In this document: piece by piece, positions 1 through 7,968 of the stretch
Numbering within the stretch: the stretch's first letter is position 1
Layout of the letters: the number at the start of each line of letters is the position of its first letter
Assembly (NCBI RefSeq): GCF_010726955.1
Contig: NZ_AP022603.1
Location: 3,596,001-3,660,000, forward strand
Length of the DNA stretch: 64,000 bases
Origin: Mycolicibacterium fallax
Lineage (GTDB): Bacteria > Actinomycetota > Actinomycetes > Mycobacteriales > Mycobacteriaceae
Direction: 5' to 3'
Notes under the pieces: generated by a model
The model's input: only the letters and a program-made list of their open reading frames with translations
Databases searched by the model: none
Told to the model about the DNA's origin: nothing
Position numbers and translations under genes: made by a program

Positions 1-499
1 CGACGGTGCGGGGCAGCACCCGGGCCAGCCGCACCATCTCGCGGGCGGCGACCAGGCCGATGGACACGTGCGGGTCGAAGAAGCTGGCCCGGTCCGAGGC
101 GATCACGATGTCGCCGGTGGTCACCCAGTCCAGGCCGGCGCCGCAGCAGATGCCGTTGATCGCGGCGAGCACGGGTTTGGCCATCCGGCGAAACGGTGGG
201 GTGCCCTCCTGCGGGGCCTCCCACTGGTCGTAGCTGGACAGGTACGGCCGCGAGTAGACGACCTTGCCGTCGTCGGGGATCTCGGTGACGTCGGCGCCGG
301 TGCAGAACGCCCGGCCGGTGCCGGTGACGATGATCAGCCAGACGTTGTCGTCGCCCTCGGCCTGCTCGTAAGCCGCCCGCAGTTCCTCGATCATGTGCGG
401 GGACAGCGCGTTGAGCGCCTGGGGGCGGTTCAGCGTGATGGTGGCGGTGTGGTCGGTGACGTCGTAGCCGATGGTGTCGTAGGCCGGTGGTGCCGACAT
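1..499 (-). CDS. Enoyl-CoA hydratase/isomerase family protein (crotonase), 3' part cut by window edge
   Basis: I read this on the minus strand from an ATG at 497-499; about 166 residues are visible and the C-terminus lies off the left edge. The first crotonase oxyanion-hole motif is present (AFCTGAD), followed by the second glycine-rich one (NGICCGAGLDW). The usual catalytic Glu of the GGxxE segment is replaced, because the sequence reads GAGLD. A role in acyl-CoA hydration, isomerisation or C-C hydrolysis follows from the family; the substrate is unknown. It lies 26 bases downstream of another crotonase read in the same direction, so the two probably share an operon driven from the operator near 1375. 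Confidence 0.85.
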   Translation of the reverse strand, partial: MSAPPAYDTIGYDVTDHTATITLNRPQALNALSPHMIEELRAAYEQAEGDDNVWLIIVTGTGRAFCTGADVTEIPDDGKVVYSRPYLSSYDQWEAPQEGTPPFRRMAKPVLAAINGICCGAGLDWVTTGDIVIASDRASFFDPHVSIGLVAAREMVRLARVLPRTV

Positions 500-525
500 G
501 TGGGGTTCCCTTCGGTGGTGGTGGC

Positions 526-1356
526 TCAGCGGCCGGTGAAGTCGGGCGCGCGGCGTTCCCGGAAGGCGGCCAGGCCCTCCTTGAAGTCCGCTGTGCGGCA
601 GGCGAGTTCGAGGTTGGACAGTTCGCGGTCCAGGCTGGCCGACAGCGGTGCGTCGGCGCCGAAGGCCAGCGCGGCCTTGGTCAGCCCGAGCGCGACGGTG
701 GGGCCGCCGGCCAGCCGGTGCAGCAGCGCGTCGGCGCGCACGTCGAGCTCGGCCTCGGGGGCGTGGTCGTGGATCAGCCCCCAGTCGGCCGCGGTGGTGC
801 CGTCCACCCGCTCGCCCAGTAGCAGCATCCGGCGGGCCCGGGCCACCCCGACCAGCCGCGGCAGCAGCCAGGTGGCCCCGGAGTCCGGGCCGAACCCGCG
901 CTCGATGAACGGTTCCCAGAGCGTGGCGGTGTCGGCGGCGACGGTGAAATCGGCGGCCAGCGCCAGGTTGGCGCCAAGGCCGGTGGCCCAGCCGCGCACG
1001 GTGGCGACCACCGGCAGCTGGATGCCGGCGATCAGTTCGATGACCCGGTGCGCGGTGTGCGGGATGCGGCGCACCAGGTCGCCGGTGCGCGGCCGGGTGG
1101 CGCCGGCGTTGGTGGCGACCCAGTCCGCGCCGGCGCAGAAGTGCGCACCGGCCCCGGTGATGCCGATCGCGCGCAGCGAATCGTCGTAGGCGGCCGCCGA
1201 GAGCGTCGACACCAGGGTGTCGATCATGGTGTGGCTCAACGCGTTGCGCCGCGATGGCCGGTCCAGGGTGATGCGCAGGATGGCGCCGTCGCGTTCGGTG
1301 CGGATCGCACCGTCGTCGCTGCGATCGGCCTCGGTGTCCGCTGCCAAGGTCAGCAC
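526..1356 (-). CDS. Enoyl-CoA hydratase/isomerase family protein (crotonase)
   Basis: A 276-residue crotonase. The motifs HFCAGADW and ATGLGANLAL mark the two oxyanion-hole segments, and a later FGPDSGATW segment resembles the PDxG active-site loop of PaaG-type isomerases. The frame is open as far as 1539, but that extension runs through the operator at 1375-1391 and into the divergent gene. I therefore chose the GTG at 1356 with an upstream GGAAGG; a TTG at 1347 is also possible. It is first in a minus-strand operon with the next crotonase. The canonical second hydratase Glu is not evident, so isomerase or hydrolase activity is as likely as hydration. Confidence 0.8.
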   Translation of the reverse strand: MLTLAADTEADRSDDGAIRTERDGAILRITLDRPSRRNALSHTMIDTLVSTLSAAAYDDSLRAIGITGAGAHFCAGADWVATNAGATRPRTGDLVRRIPHTAHRVIELIAGIQLPVVATVRGWATGLGANLALAADFTVAADTATLWEPFIERGFGPDSGATWLLPRLVGVARARRMLLLGERVDGTTAADWGLIHDHAPEAELDVRADALLHRLAGGPTVALGLTKAALAFGADAPLSASLDRELSNLELACRTADFKEGLAAFRERRAPDFTGR

Positions 1357-1374
1357 CCGCCTTCCGGAACAGTT

Positions 1375-1391
1375 ACGGTGACCCATACAGT
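1375..1391. promoter_or_regulatory. Copy 1 of the island's 17-bp inverted-repeat operator
   Basis: ACGGTGA-CCC-ATACAGT lies between two divergent crotonase genes (starts at 1356 minus and 1442 plus). It matches the island-wide pattern ACnGwww-N3-wwaCnGT. The half-site TACAGT, read on either strand, also fits a TAnnnT -10 element, so a bound repressor would hide promoters in both directions. The link to the TetR at 2329-3033 is inferred. Confidence 0.65.
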
Positions 1392-1441
1392 ATGCGATAC
1401 GATTACCGCCCGAGTGCAAGTCAGCAAGGAAGGGCCGCATC

Positions 1442-2332
1442 ATGGCCGTCAGCGCCAACACCGACCCGCGCGTGCTCTTCGAGGTCGACCGGGACACCCG
1501 CATCGCCACCATCACGTTGAACAATCCCGAGCGGCGCAACTCCTACGACGCGAGCATGCGCGACGCGCTGGAACGCTGCCTGGATACGGTGGCCGACGAC
1601 GACGACCTCACCGTGGTGCTGCTGCGCGGGGCCGACGGCATCTTCAGCACCGGCGCGGACATGAACAACGCCTACGGCTGGTACGGCGAGGCAGCCGCGC
1701 CGGCGGGCGCCAAGCGGTCGCGGCCCAGCCAGCGGCGCCGACTCACGGTGGACCGCAAGACATTCGGCTTCTACCACAATCTGATGGGCTTCCCGAAGGT
1801 CACCGTCGGCGAGATCGGCGGCTACGCCCTGGGCGGCGGCTTCGAGATGGCGCTGATGATGGACATCGCCGTGGTCGGCCGCGACACCCGGCTCGGCATG
1901 CCGGCCACCCGGTTCCTCGGCCCGGCGCTGGGCAGCCTGCACCTGTTCTTCCACCGGCTCGGCCCGGTGCTGGCCCGGCGGATGCTGCTGACCGGCGACA
2001 TCATGACGGCCGGCGAGCTGGAGCACCTGGGCGTCTTCACCGAAACCTGCGAGCCGCAGGCCATCGGCGCCCGGGCCCGGTACTGGGCGGCCAAGGCCGC
2101 CAAGATGCCCGCCGACGGGGTGGTGATCGCCAAGGAGGCGTTCCGGCTGGTCGAGGCGGCTCAGGCCTACCAGGGCGAGGAGGTCTGCAGCTACCTGTTC
2201 CACGCCTACGGCACCAACCTGCAGTTCGCCCCCGGTGAGTTCAACTTCGTCAAGACCCGCGCCGAGCACGGCACCCGGGAGGCGTTCCGGCTGCGCGACG
2301 AGCACTTCCACGTGCCCGAGCCGGAGGTCTAG
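1442..2332 (+). CDS. Enoyl-CoA hydratase/isomerase family protein (crotonase)
   Basis: A 296-residue crotonase starting at an ATG with AAGGAAGG upstream. The first oxyanion loop is FSTGADM (68-74) and the second is GGYALGGGFE (126-135), with E135 in the position of the first catalytic Glu of rat enoyl-CoA hydratase. The second catalytic Glu, normally in a PEI motif, is replaced (GMPATRF). A plain syn-hydration of a 2-enoyl-CoA is therefore doubtful, and an isomerase, hydrolase or retro-Claisen activity is possible. It is a single-gene unit read from the operator at 1375, and its last 4 bases overlap the convergent TetR gene. Confidence 0.85.
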   Translation: MAVSANTDPRVLFEVDRDTRIATITLNNPERRNSYDASMRDALERCLDTVADDDDLTVVLLRGADGIFSTGADMNNAYGWYGEAAAPAGAKRSRPSQRRRLTVDRKTFGFYHNLMGFPKVTVGEIGGYALGGGFEMALMMDIAVVGRDTRLGMPATRFLGPALGSLHLFFHRLGPVLARRMLLTGDIMTAGELEHLGVFTETCEPQAIGARARYWAAKAAKMPADGVVIAKEAFRLVEAAQAYQGEEVCSYLFHAYGTNLQFAPGEFNFVKTRAEHGTREAFRLRDEHFHVPEPEV

Positions 2333-3033
2333 GAGGCCCGGATCCGGCGCTGCGCGTTGTCCAGGATGCAGTTCAGCGTGTAGTCGAAGTTGGTGTCGTC
2401 GGCGGCGATGATCTGGTGCCCGGCGGCGCTGACCTGCGCCAGCAGCGGGGTCCGGTCGGCGTCGACGACCATGGTGTCCTCCAGCGCGGTGCCGTCCTCG
2501 GCCTTCTGGTGCAGCCGCTGCAGCACCACCGATCCGCGCACGTGCACCGACACCGCCGAGTAGGTGTCGAAGGCGTCCTCCGGCGACAGCCCGGCCTCCA
2601 CCAGGCTGGCGATCGCCTTCTCCACCTCGAGCACGCCGAGTTCGGCGGCCCGCGGGCTCAGCGCCGAGCGGATCAGGATCAGGTCGCACAGGATCGGGTT
2701 GCCCAGAAAGGTGGCCCGCATGGTGCGGGCGTGGTTGCTCAGCGTCTCGCGCCAGTCCCGGGACTCGACGTAGGGGGTGGCGAACGCGTACTGCCGCAGC
2801 GCCCGGTCGGTCATCGCGTTGAGCAGGTCATCCTTGCGGCGGAAGTACCAGTAGATGCTCGTCACGCCGACGCCCAGATGCTTGCCCAGCAACGGCATGC
2901 TCAGGTTGTCGATGCCGACCTGCTCGGCGAGCTCGAAGGCCCCGGCGATGATGTCGTCGGGGTTGATGGAACCGCGTTCACGCCGTTGCCGCTTCTCCGC
3001 GGTGGGCTGTTTTGCCACGCCGGGCACCTCCAT
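2329..3033 (-). CDS. TetR/AcrR family regulator, candidate master regulator of the catabolic island
   Basis: A 234-residue protein. An N-terminal helix-turn-helix domain lies at about residues 25-70, with the motif LLGKHLGVGVTSIYWYFRRKDDL typical of TetR recognition helices (segment at about 48-70). A C-terminal all-helical ligand domain follows. The start is the ATG at 3033; a GTG five codons later is an alternative. Operator copy 2 lies 30-46 bases upstream, which suggests autoregulation, and seven more copies stand before the island's other operons. The family is usually a repressor released by a small ligand. The ligand here would be an intermediate of the unknown substrate (inference). 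It is convergent with the crotonase at 1442. Confidence 0.85.
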   Translation of the reverse strand: MEVPGVAKQPTAEKRQRRERGSINPDDIIAGAFELAEQVGIDNLSMPLLGKHLGVGVTSIYWYFRRKDDLLNAMTDRALRQYAFATPYVESRDWRETLSNHARTMRATFLGNPILCDLILIRSALSPRAAELGVLEVEKAIASLVEAGLSPEDAFDTYSAVSVHVRGSVVLQRLHQKAEDGTALEDTMVVDADRTPLLAQVSAAGHQIIAADDTNFDYTLNCILDNAQRRIRAS

Positions 3034-3062
3034 TGCCGTGTTCCGTCACATCGATGCGGGAT

Positions 3063-3079
3063 ACCGAAATCAATATAGT
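3063..3079. promoter_or_regulatory. Copy 2 of the 17-bp operator, between tetR and the DapA-family gene
   Basis: ACCGAAA-TCA-ATATAGT lies in the intergenic region between the TetR gene (start 3033, minus) and the aldolase gene (start 3144, plus). It is followed at once by GTAGCGT; the TAGCGT at 3079-3084 would make a good -10 element for the plus-strand gene, overlapping the last operator base. Confidence 0.65.
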
Positions 3080-3143
3080 AGCGTTTTCCGTGGCGCCGCC
3101 GGTTCGCGCGTGAGCGCCGACACCCGCCCGGGAGGTTCCATCC

Positions 3144-4145
3144 ATGGCAAACGCACGCGAGGCGCGCGACTGGGCGGCGGAGGCGTTGCGGGGCATCGGG
3201 GACTCGCTCTACACCCCGTTCGCCGGGGCCGACGGCGAGGATATCGACTACGACGCCTATCGCGAACTCGTGCGCCACTGCGTCGCCGACCTGGGCCACC
3301 CGATGCTGTGGTGCACCAGCGGGGTGGGGGAGTTCTGGTCGTTGACCATCGCCGAACGCAAACGCCTGCTGGAGGTGGCCATCGAGGTCGGCCGGGCGAT
3401 CAACCCGGATCTGGTGGTGCAGGCCTGCACGGCGGCGACCTCGCCGCTGGATTGCCTGGACCTCACCCGGCACGCCGAGCGGGCCGGCGCCGACATCGCC
3501 TATATCCAGACCCCGATGATGGAGACCCACGGCGGGGCCGGGACGCTGCGGTTCGTCAACTACGTCGCCGAGCGCACCGACATCGCGCTGGGCCTGTTCA
3601 ACTCACCGTCCTCGGGCTATGTGCTCAGCGCCGCGGAGAGCGCGGCGATCTACGCCGCGGTGCCCGCGGTGTGCGCCAGCAAGGAGGGCGCGTTCCGGCC
3701 GCGCAACAGCCGGGCGCTGCACGAGCTGGCCCCGGGGCTGGTGATCTGGGAGTGCGACCTGCTGGTCTACCGGGCCGGCTGGCTGGCGCAGGGCATCGTC
3801 TGCCCGGCGCAGCTGGGCACCGTCGGGTACCTGCACGAGACCCCGGACCGGCCGATCCTCACCGAGTACTGGGAGCTGATCTACGCCGGCCGGCTGGCCG
3901 AGGCCATCGCGCACGCCCGGGACGCCGGGATGGACCGGCTCGAGGCGGACCTGGGTTCGGTGTACACCAGCTACCCGGGCCGGCCGGACTACTTCACCCA
4001 CTGGGGCGGGGCGTTCAAGCACGCCGCCGCGGTGCTGGGCCTGCCGGTCGGCGACCACCCGGACTCCCGGCCGCCGCAGGACCGGCTGCCGGCGGAGGCC
4101 AAGGCCCGGATCGAGCGCGCCTACCTGCGGTCCGCGCTGGTCTGA
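3144..4145 (+). CDS. Dihydrodipicolinate synthase/N-acetylneuraminate lyase family aldolase
   Basis: A 333-residue class I aldolase of the DapA superfamily. K180 in the ASKEG motif is the expected Schiff-base lysine. The length and lysine position resemble the hydratase-aldolases of polycyclic aromatic degradation (NahE/PhdJ type), which release pyruvate from a side chain. The usual YNxP tyrosine is replaced by phenylalanine (F152 in LFNSPSSGY), so proton transfer must differ or use another residue such as Y159. GGGAGG lies upstream of the ATG. The gene appears to be transcribed alone from operator 2. The substrate is unknown; retro-aldol cleavage is inferred from the family. Confidence 0.8.
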   Translation: MANAREARDWAAEALRGIGDSLYTPFAGADGEDIDYDAYRELVRHCVADLGHPMLWCTSGVGEFWSLTIAERKRLLEVAIEVGRAINPDLVVQACTAATSPLDCLDLTRHAERAGADIAYIQTPMMETHGGAGTLRFVNYVAERTDIALGLFNSPSSGYVLSAAESAAIYAAVPAVCASKEGAFRPRNSRALHELAPGLVIWECDLLVYRAGWLAQGIVCPAQLGTVGYLHETPDRPILTEYWELIYAGRLAEAIAHARDAGMDRLEADLGSVYTSYPGRPDYFTHWGGAFKHAAAVLGLPVGDHPDSRPPQDRLPAEAKARIERAYLRSALV

Positions 4146-4177
4146 AGCAGCGCCGCGGCCGGCTTGCGGAAGGTGCT

Positions 4178-4194
4178 ACCGATAGGGGTACAGT
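4178..4194. promoter_or_regulatory. Copy 3 of the 17-bp operator, upstream of the crotonase-amidohydrolase-fadD-fadE operon
   Basis: ACCGATA-GGG-GTACAGT, followed by ATG. It precedes the six-gene plus-strand operon that begins at 4228. The left half is the weakest of the set (three departures from ACTGTAA), while the right half has one. Confidence 0.6.
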
Positions 4195-4227
4195 ATGTAT
4201 ATCCATCGGTCTTCGGAGGAGTGCCGC

Positions 4228-5088
4228 TTGAGCGTTTCTGAACATCGCGACGACCCCGGCGCGCCCGGGTCCGATGAGGCGGTGCTCTACCAGGTCCGCG
4301 ACTCCGGGGTGGCGGTGCTGACCTTCAACCGGCCCGAGCGGATGAACGCCTGGGGGCAGGGCCTGTCCACCGGCTTCTACGCCTGCATCGAGCGGGCCGA
4401 GGCCGATCCGGCGGTGCGGGTCATCGTCGTCACCGGCAAGGGCCGGGCGTTCTGCGCGGGCGCGGACATGGGCAACCTGGACAGCATCTCGGCCACCACG
4501 GTGGAATCGGCGGGCAAGACCGACATCAGCGCGCTGGTGGCGGCCAAACACCCGTATTTCCTGACCCAGCTGAGCAAGCCGGTGATCGTCGCGATCAACG
4601 GCTCGGTCGCCGGGATGGGCCTGTCCCAGGCGCTGTTCGCCGATATCCGGTTCGCCGCCGCGGGCGCCAAGTTCTCCACCTCGTTCGCCCGGCGCGGCCT
4701 GATCGCCGAGTACGGCATCTCCTGGATCCTGCCGCGGTTGATCGGCTGGGCCCGCGCGGTCGAACTGCTGCTCAGCGGCCGCACCTTCCTCGCCGAGGAG
4801 GCCGCCGAACTCGGCCTTCTCACCCGGGTGCTGCCCGCCGAGGAGCTGATGCCCACGGTGCTCGGCTACGCCGACGAGATGGCGCGCAACTGCTCGCCGA
4901 CCTCGCTGGCGGTGATGAAACAGCAGCTCTACGCCGACGCCGCGATCGGCATGGTGGAAACCAGCGTCAAGGCCGAAGCGCTGATGCACGACTCGATGCG
5001 GCGCACCGATTTCATCGAGGGCATCACCGCGTTCTTCCAGAAGCGCCCGCCGAACTTTCCGCCGCTGGCCGACCACCTGACCGCATAG
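4228..5088 (+). CDS. Enoyl-CoA hydratase/isomerase family protein (crotonase)
   Basis: A 286-residue crotonase. I chose the TTG at 4228 because GGAGGAG lies six bases upstream; the in-frame ATG at 4195 abuts the operator and has no ribosome site. Motifs are AFCAGADM and NGSVAGMGLSQ, then a segment FSTSFARRGLIAEYGISW. The Glu residues used by true hydratases are missing from both segments, which points to an altered reaction such as isomerisation or hydrolysis. It is the first gene of an operon running through two amidohydrolases, an acyl-CoA synthetase and two acyl-CoA dehydrogenases. Confidence 0.82.
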   Translation: MSVSEHRDDPGAPGSDEAVLYQVRDSGVAVLTFNRPERMNAWGQGLSTGFYACIERAEADPAVRVIVVTGKGRAFCAGADMGNLDSISATTVESAGKTDISALVAAKHPYFLTQLSKPVIVAINGSVAGMGLSQALFADIRFAAAGAKFSTSFARRGLIAEYGISWILPRLIGWARAVELLLSGRTFLAEEAAELGLLTRVLPAEELMPTVLGYADEMARNCSPTSLAVMKQQLYADAAIGMVETSVKAEALMHDSMRRTDFIEGITAFFQKRPPNFPPLADHLTA

Positions 5089-5108
5089 CCACCCGAAAGG
5101 ACACCCCG

Positions 5109-6338
5109 ATGACCGCAGTGGACACGGGTCCGGAGACCAAGCTGGACTACCGGGCCGTCGACGTCGACAACCACTACTACGAACCGGTGGACGCCTTCAC
5201 CCGGCACCTGCCCAAGGAGTTCCGCAGCCGCGGCGTGCAGATGGTCCAGGACGGCAAGCGCACCCTGGCGGTGTTCGGCGGGGTGGTCAACCACTTCATC
5301 CCGAACCCGCGCTTCGACCCGATCATCGAGCCGGGCTGCCTGGACCTGCTGTTCCGCGGCGAGATCCCCGAGGGGGTGGACCCGGCGTCGCTGATGAAGG
5401 TCGACCGGCTCGCCGATCACCCCGAGTACCAGAACCGCGACGCCCGGGTGCAGATCCTCGACAAGCAGAACCTGGAATCGGTGTTCATGCTGCCGACCTT
5501 CGCCTGCGGCGTGGAGGAGGGCCTCAAGAGCGACATCGAGGCCACCATGGTCTCGATGCACGCGTTCAACCTGTGGCTCGACGAGGATTGGGGCTTCGAC
5601 CGGCCCGATCATCGGGTGTACAGCGCCCCGATCATCTCGCTGGCCGACCCGGAAAAGGCCGTCGCCGAGGTCGATTTCGTGCTGAGCCGGGGCGCCCGGC
5701 TGGTCTGCGTGCGCCCGGCCCCGGTGCCCGGCGCGGTCCGGCCGCGCTCGCTGGGCGACCCGAGCCACGACCCGGTCTGGGCCCGGCTGGCCGAGGCGGG
5801 CATCCCGGTGGTGTTCCACCTGTCGGACTCCGGCTACATGGCCATCCCGGGACTGTGGGGCGGCAGCGGGGTGTTCAAGGGCTTCGGCAAGCGCGACCCG
5901 CTGGACATGGTGATCATGGACGACCGCGCCATCCACGACAGCATCGCCGCGATGATCGTGCACCAGGTCTTCACCCGGCACCCCAAGCTCAAGGTGGTCA
6001 GCATCGAGAACGGCTCCTACTTCGTCTACCGGCTGATCAAGCGGCTGAAGAAGTCCGCCAACAACGCGCCGCACCACTACAAAGAGGACCCGATCGAGCA
6101 GCTGCGGAACAACGTCTGGATCGCGCCGTACTACGAGGACGACGTGAAGCTGCTCGCCGACACCATCGGCGTGGACAAGATCCTGTTCGGCTCGGACTGG
6201 CCGCACGGCGAGGGCCTGGCCGACCCGACCTCCTTCACCGCCGACATCCCGCAGTTCCCGGAGTTCAGCCACCAGGACACCCGAATGGTGATGCGGGAGA
6301 ACGCGTTGACGCTGCTGAGCACGAACTACCCGGCCTGA
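5109..6338 (+). CDS. Amidohydrolase family protein (amidohydrolase-2 type)
   Basis: A 409-residue TIM-barrel metal-dependent hydrolase or decarboxylase of the amidohydrolase-2 (ACMSD-like) family. The N-terminal metal motif reads D18-V-D20-N-H22-Y-Y-E25, and the C-terminal FGSDWPHGEG carries the conserved Asp. Relatives act as decarboxylases or as C-C or ring-opening hydrolases; the exact reaction cannot be told from sequence. AAAGGA lies upstream of the ATG. It sits between a crotonase and an acyl-CoA synthetase in one operon and is one of four such proteins in the island. Confidence 0.82.
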   Translation: MTAVDTGPETKLDYRAVDVDNHYYEPVDAFTRHLPKEFRSRGVQMVQDGKRTLAVFGGVVNHFIPNPRFDPIIEPGCLDLLFRGEIPEGVDPASLMKVDRLADHPEYQNRDARVQILDKQNLESVFMLPTFACGVEEGLKSDIEATMVSMHAFNLWLDEDWGFDRPDHRVYSAPIISLADPEKAVAEVDFVLSRGARLVCVRPAPVPGAVRPRSLGDPSHDPVWARLAEAGIPVVFHLSDSGYMAIPGLWGGSGVFKGFGKRDPLDMVIMDDRAIHDSIAAMIVHQVFTRHPKLKVVSIENGSYFVYRLIKRLKKSANNAPHHYKEDPIEQLRNNVWIAPYYEDDVKLLADTIGVDKILFGSDWPHGEGLADPTSFTADIPQFPEFSHQDTRMVMRENALTLLSTNYPA

Positions 6339-6345
6339 GGTCCAG

Positions 6346-7968
6346 ATGCCGGAATGGACGGTGGGGGCGGTCCTCGACGAGATCGCCGCGGCGGCGCCGG
6401 ACCGGGTGATGACGGTCTCCGGTGCGCGCCGCAGCAGCTACGGCGAGACCGCGCAGCGCACCGGCAGGCTGGCGAACTTTCTGGCCGGCCGGGGCTTCGG
6501 CGCGCACCGCGAGCGCGCCGAGCTGGCGAACTGGGAGTGCGGGCAGGACCGGGTCGCGCTGATCATGTACAACGACCAGTACCTGGACATGGTGATCGGC
6601 GCCACCAAGGCCCGGGTGGTGCCGGTCAACGTCAACCACCACTACACCCCGGCCGAGGTCGCCGAACTGCTGGCCTACCTGCGCCCGCGCGGGGTGATCT
6701 ACCACCGCGGGCTGGGCGCCAAGTTCGCCGAGGTGCTGTCCGGCGACGGCGGGCTCGAGCTGCTGATCAGCGTCGAGGACGGCAGCGACGCGGAGCCGCT
6801 GCCGGGGGCGCTGACCCTCGACGACGCGCTGGCCGCCGGCGGCCGCGACGCCGACATCACCCCGTCGCCCGACGACCTGATCATGGTGTGCACCGGCGGC
6901 ACCACCGGCCGGCCCAAGGCGGTGATGTGGCGCCAGGGCGACGCCTACGTCAACTCGATGAACGGCGCCGACCACGACGACCCCGCCGAGATCCGGCAGA
7001 AGCTGGGCTATCAGGGACCGCCCTGGTTCGCGGTGTCCCCGCTGCTGCACGCCGCCGGGCTGTGGACGGCGCTGGCCGGGGTGCTCAACGGCCTGACCGT
7101 GGTGCTGCACGACACCGCCACGCGCTTCGATCCGCGCGAGGTGCTGACGACCGCGCAGCGCGAGGGGGTCGGCCTGATGACCATGGTGGGCGATGCCTAC
7201 GCCGGGCCGATCGCCGCCGAACTGGCCCGCGCCGACTACGACCTGTCCGCGCTGTACGCGATCGGCACCGGCGGCGCGGGCACCAACGTCGCCAACCAGG
7301 AGGCGCTGCTGCGCCGGCTGCCGGCGATCACCCTGATCAACGGCTACGGCTCCTCGGAGACCGGGAACGTCGGGTTCGGCCGCAGCCAGGTCGGCGAGCG
7401 CACCGACACCTTCACCTTCCGCGACGGCGGGCGGGTGCTGTCGGCCGACCGGACCCGGTTCCTGCAACCCGGCGACCCGGAGATCGGCTGGGTCGCGCGA
7501 TCCGGCCGAATCCCGTTGGGCTACTTCGACGATGCCGACGCCACCGCCGCGACGTTCCCGCAGATCGGTGGGCTGCGGGTGGTGATCGCCGGGGACCGGG
7601 CCGCCCTGGAGACCGACGGCACCCTGCGGCTGCTCGGCCGGGACTCGATGGTGGTCAACACCGGCGGGGAGAAGGTCTTCGTCGAGGAGGTCGAGGAGGT
7701 GCTGCGCGGGCACCCCGGCGTCGCCGACGCCCTGGTCGTCGGCCGCGACAGCGCGCGCTGGGGCCAGGAGGTGGTGGCGCTGGTGGCCGTCGGCGACGGG
7801 GTCGACCCGGACGCTCTGACCGCGGCGCTGGACCGGGCCTGCACCGACCGGCTGGCCCGGTTCAAGGTCCCAAAGCAGCTGCTCTTCGTCCCGGCGATCC
7901 GCCGGCTCGGCAACGGCAAACCCGACTACCGGTGGGCCAAACAACAAGTGATGCAGGGAAATTCATGA
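6346..7968 (+). CDS. Acyl-CoA synthetase (AMP-dependent, FadD type)
   Basis: A 540-residue ANL-superfamily ligase. The phosphate-binding loop TGGTTGRPK spans 183-191, the adenine motif is NGYGSSETG, the hinge is LGRDSMVVNTGGEKVF, and the C-terminal catalytic lysine lies in LGNGKPDYRWAK. It should activate a carboxylic acid to its CoA thioester through an acyl-adenylate, supplying the dehydrogenase pair downstream. It starts 7 bases after the amidohydrolase stop, and its own TGA overlaps the ATG of the next amidohydrolase (ATGA), so translation is coupled. The acid is unknown. Confidence 0.9.
   Translation: MPEWTVGAVLDEIAAAAPDRVMTVSGARRSSYGETAQRTGRLANFLAGRGFGAHRERAELANWECGQDRVALIMYNDQYLDMVIGATKARVVPVNVNHHYTPAEVAELLAYLRPRGVIYHRGLGAKFAEVLSGDGGLELLISVEDGSDAEPLPGALTLDDALAAGGRDADITPSPDDLIMVCTGGTTGRPKAVMWRQGDAYVNSMNGADHDDPAEIRQKLGYQGPPWFAVSPLLHAAGLWTALAGVLNGLTVVLHDTATRFDPREVLTTAQREGVGLMTMVGDAYAGPIAAELARADYDLSALYAIGTGGAGTNVANQEALLRRLPAITLINGYGSSETGNVGFGRSQVGERTDTFTFRDGGRVLSADRTRFLQPGDPEIGWVARSGRIPLGYFDDADATAATFPQIGGLRVVIAGDRAALETDGTLRLLGRDSMVVNTGGEKVFVEEVEEVLRGHPGVADALVVGRDSARWGQEVVALVAVGDGVDPDALTAALDRACTDRLARFKVPKQLLFVPAIRRLGNGKPDYRWAKQQVMQGNS

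Noticed and set aside
526..1539. N-terminal extension of the crotonase by about 60 residues
   Set aside because: It would run through the operator and into the divergent crotonase gene, and does not resemble crotonase sequence.
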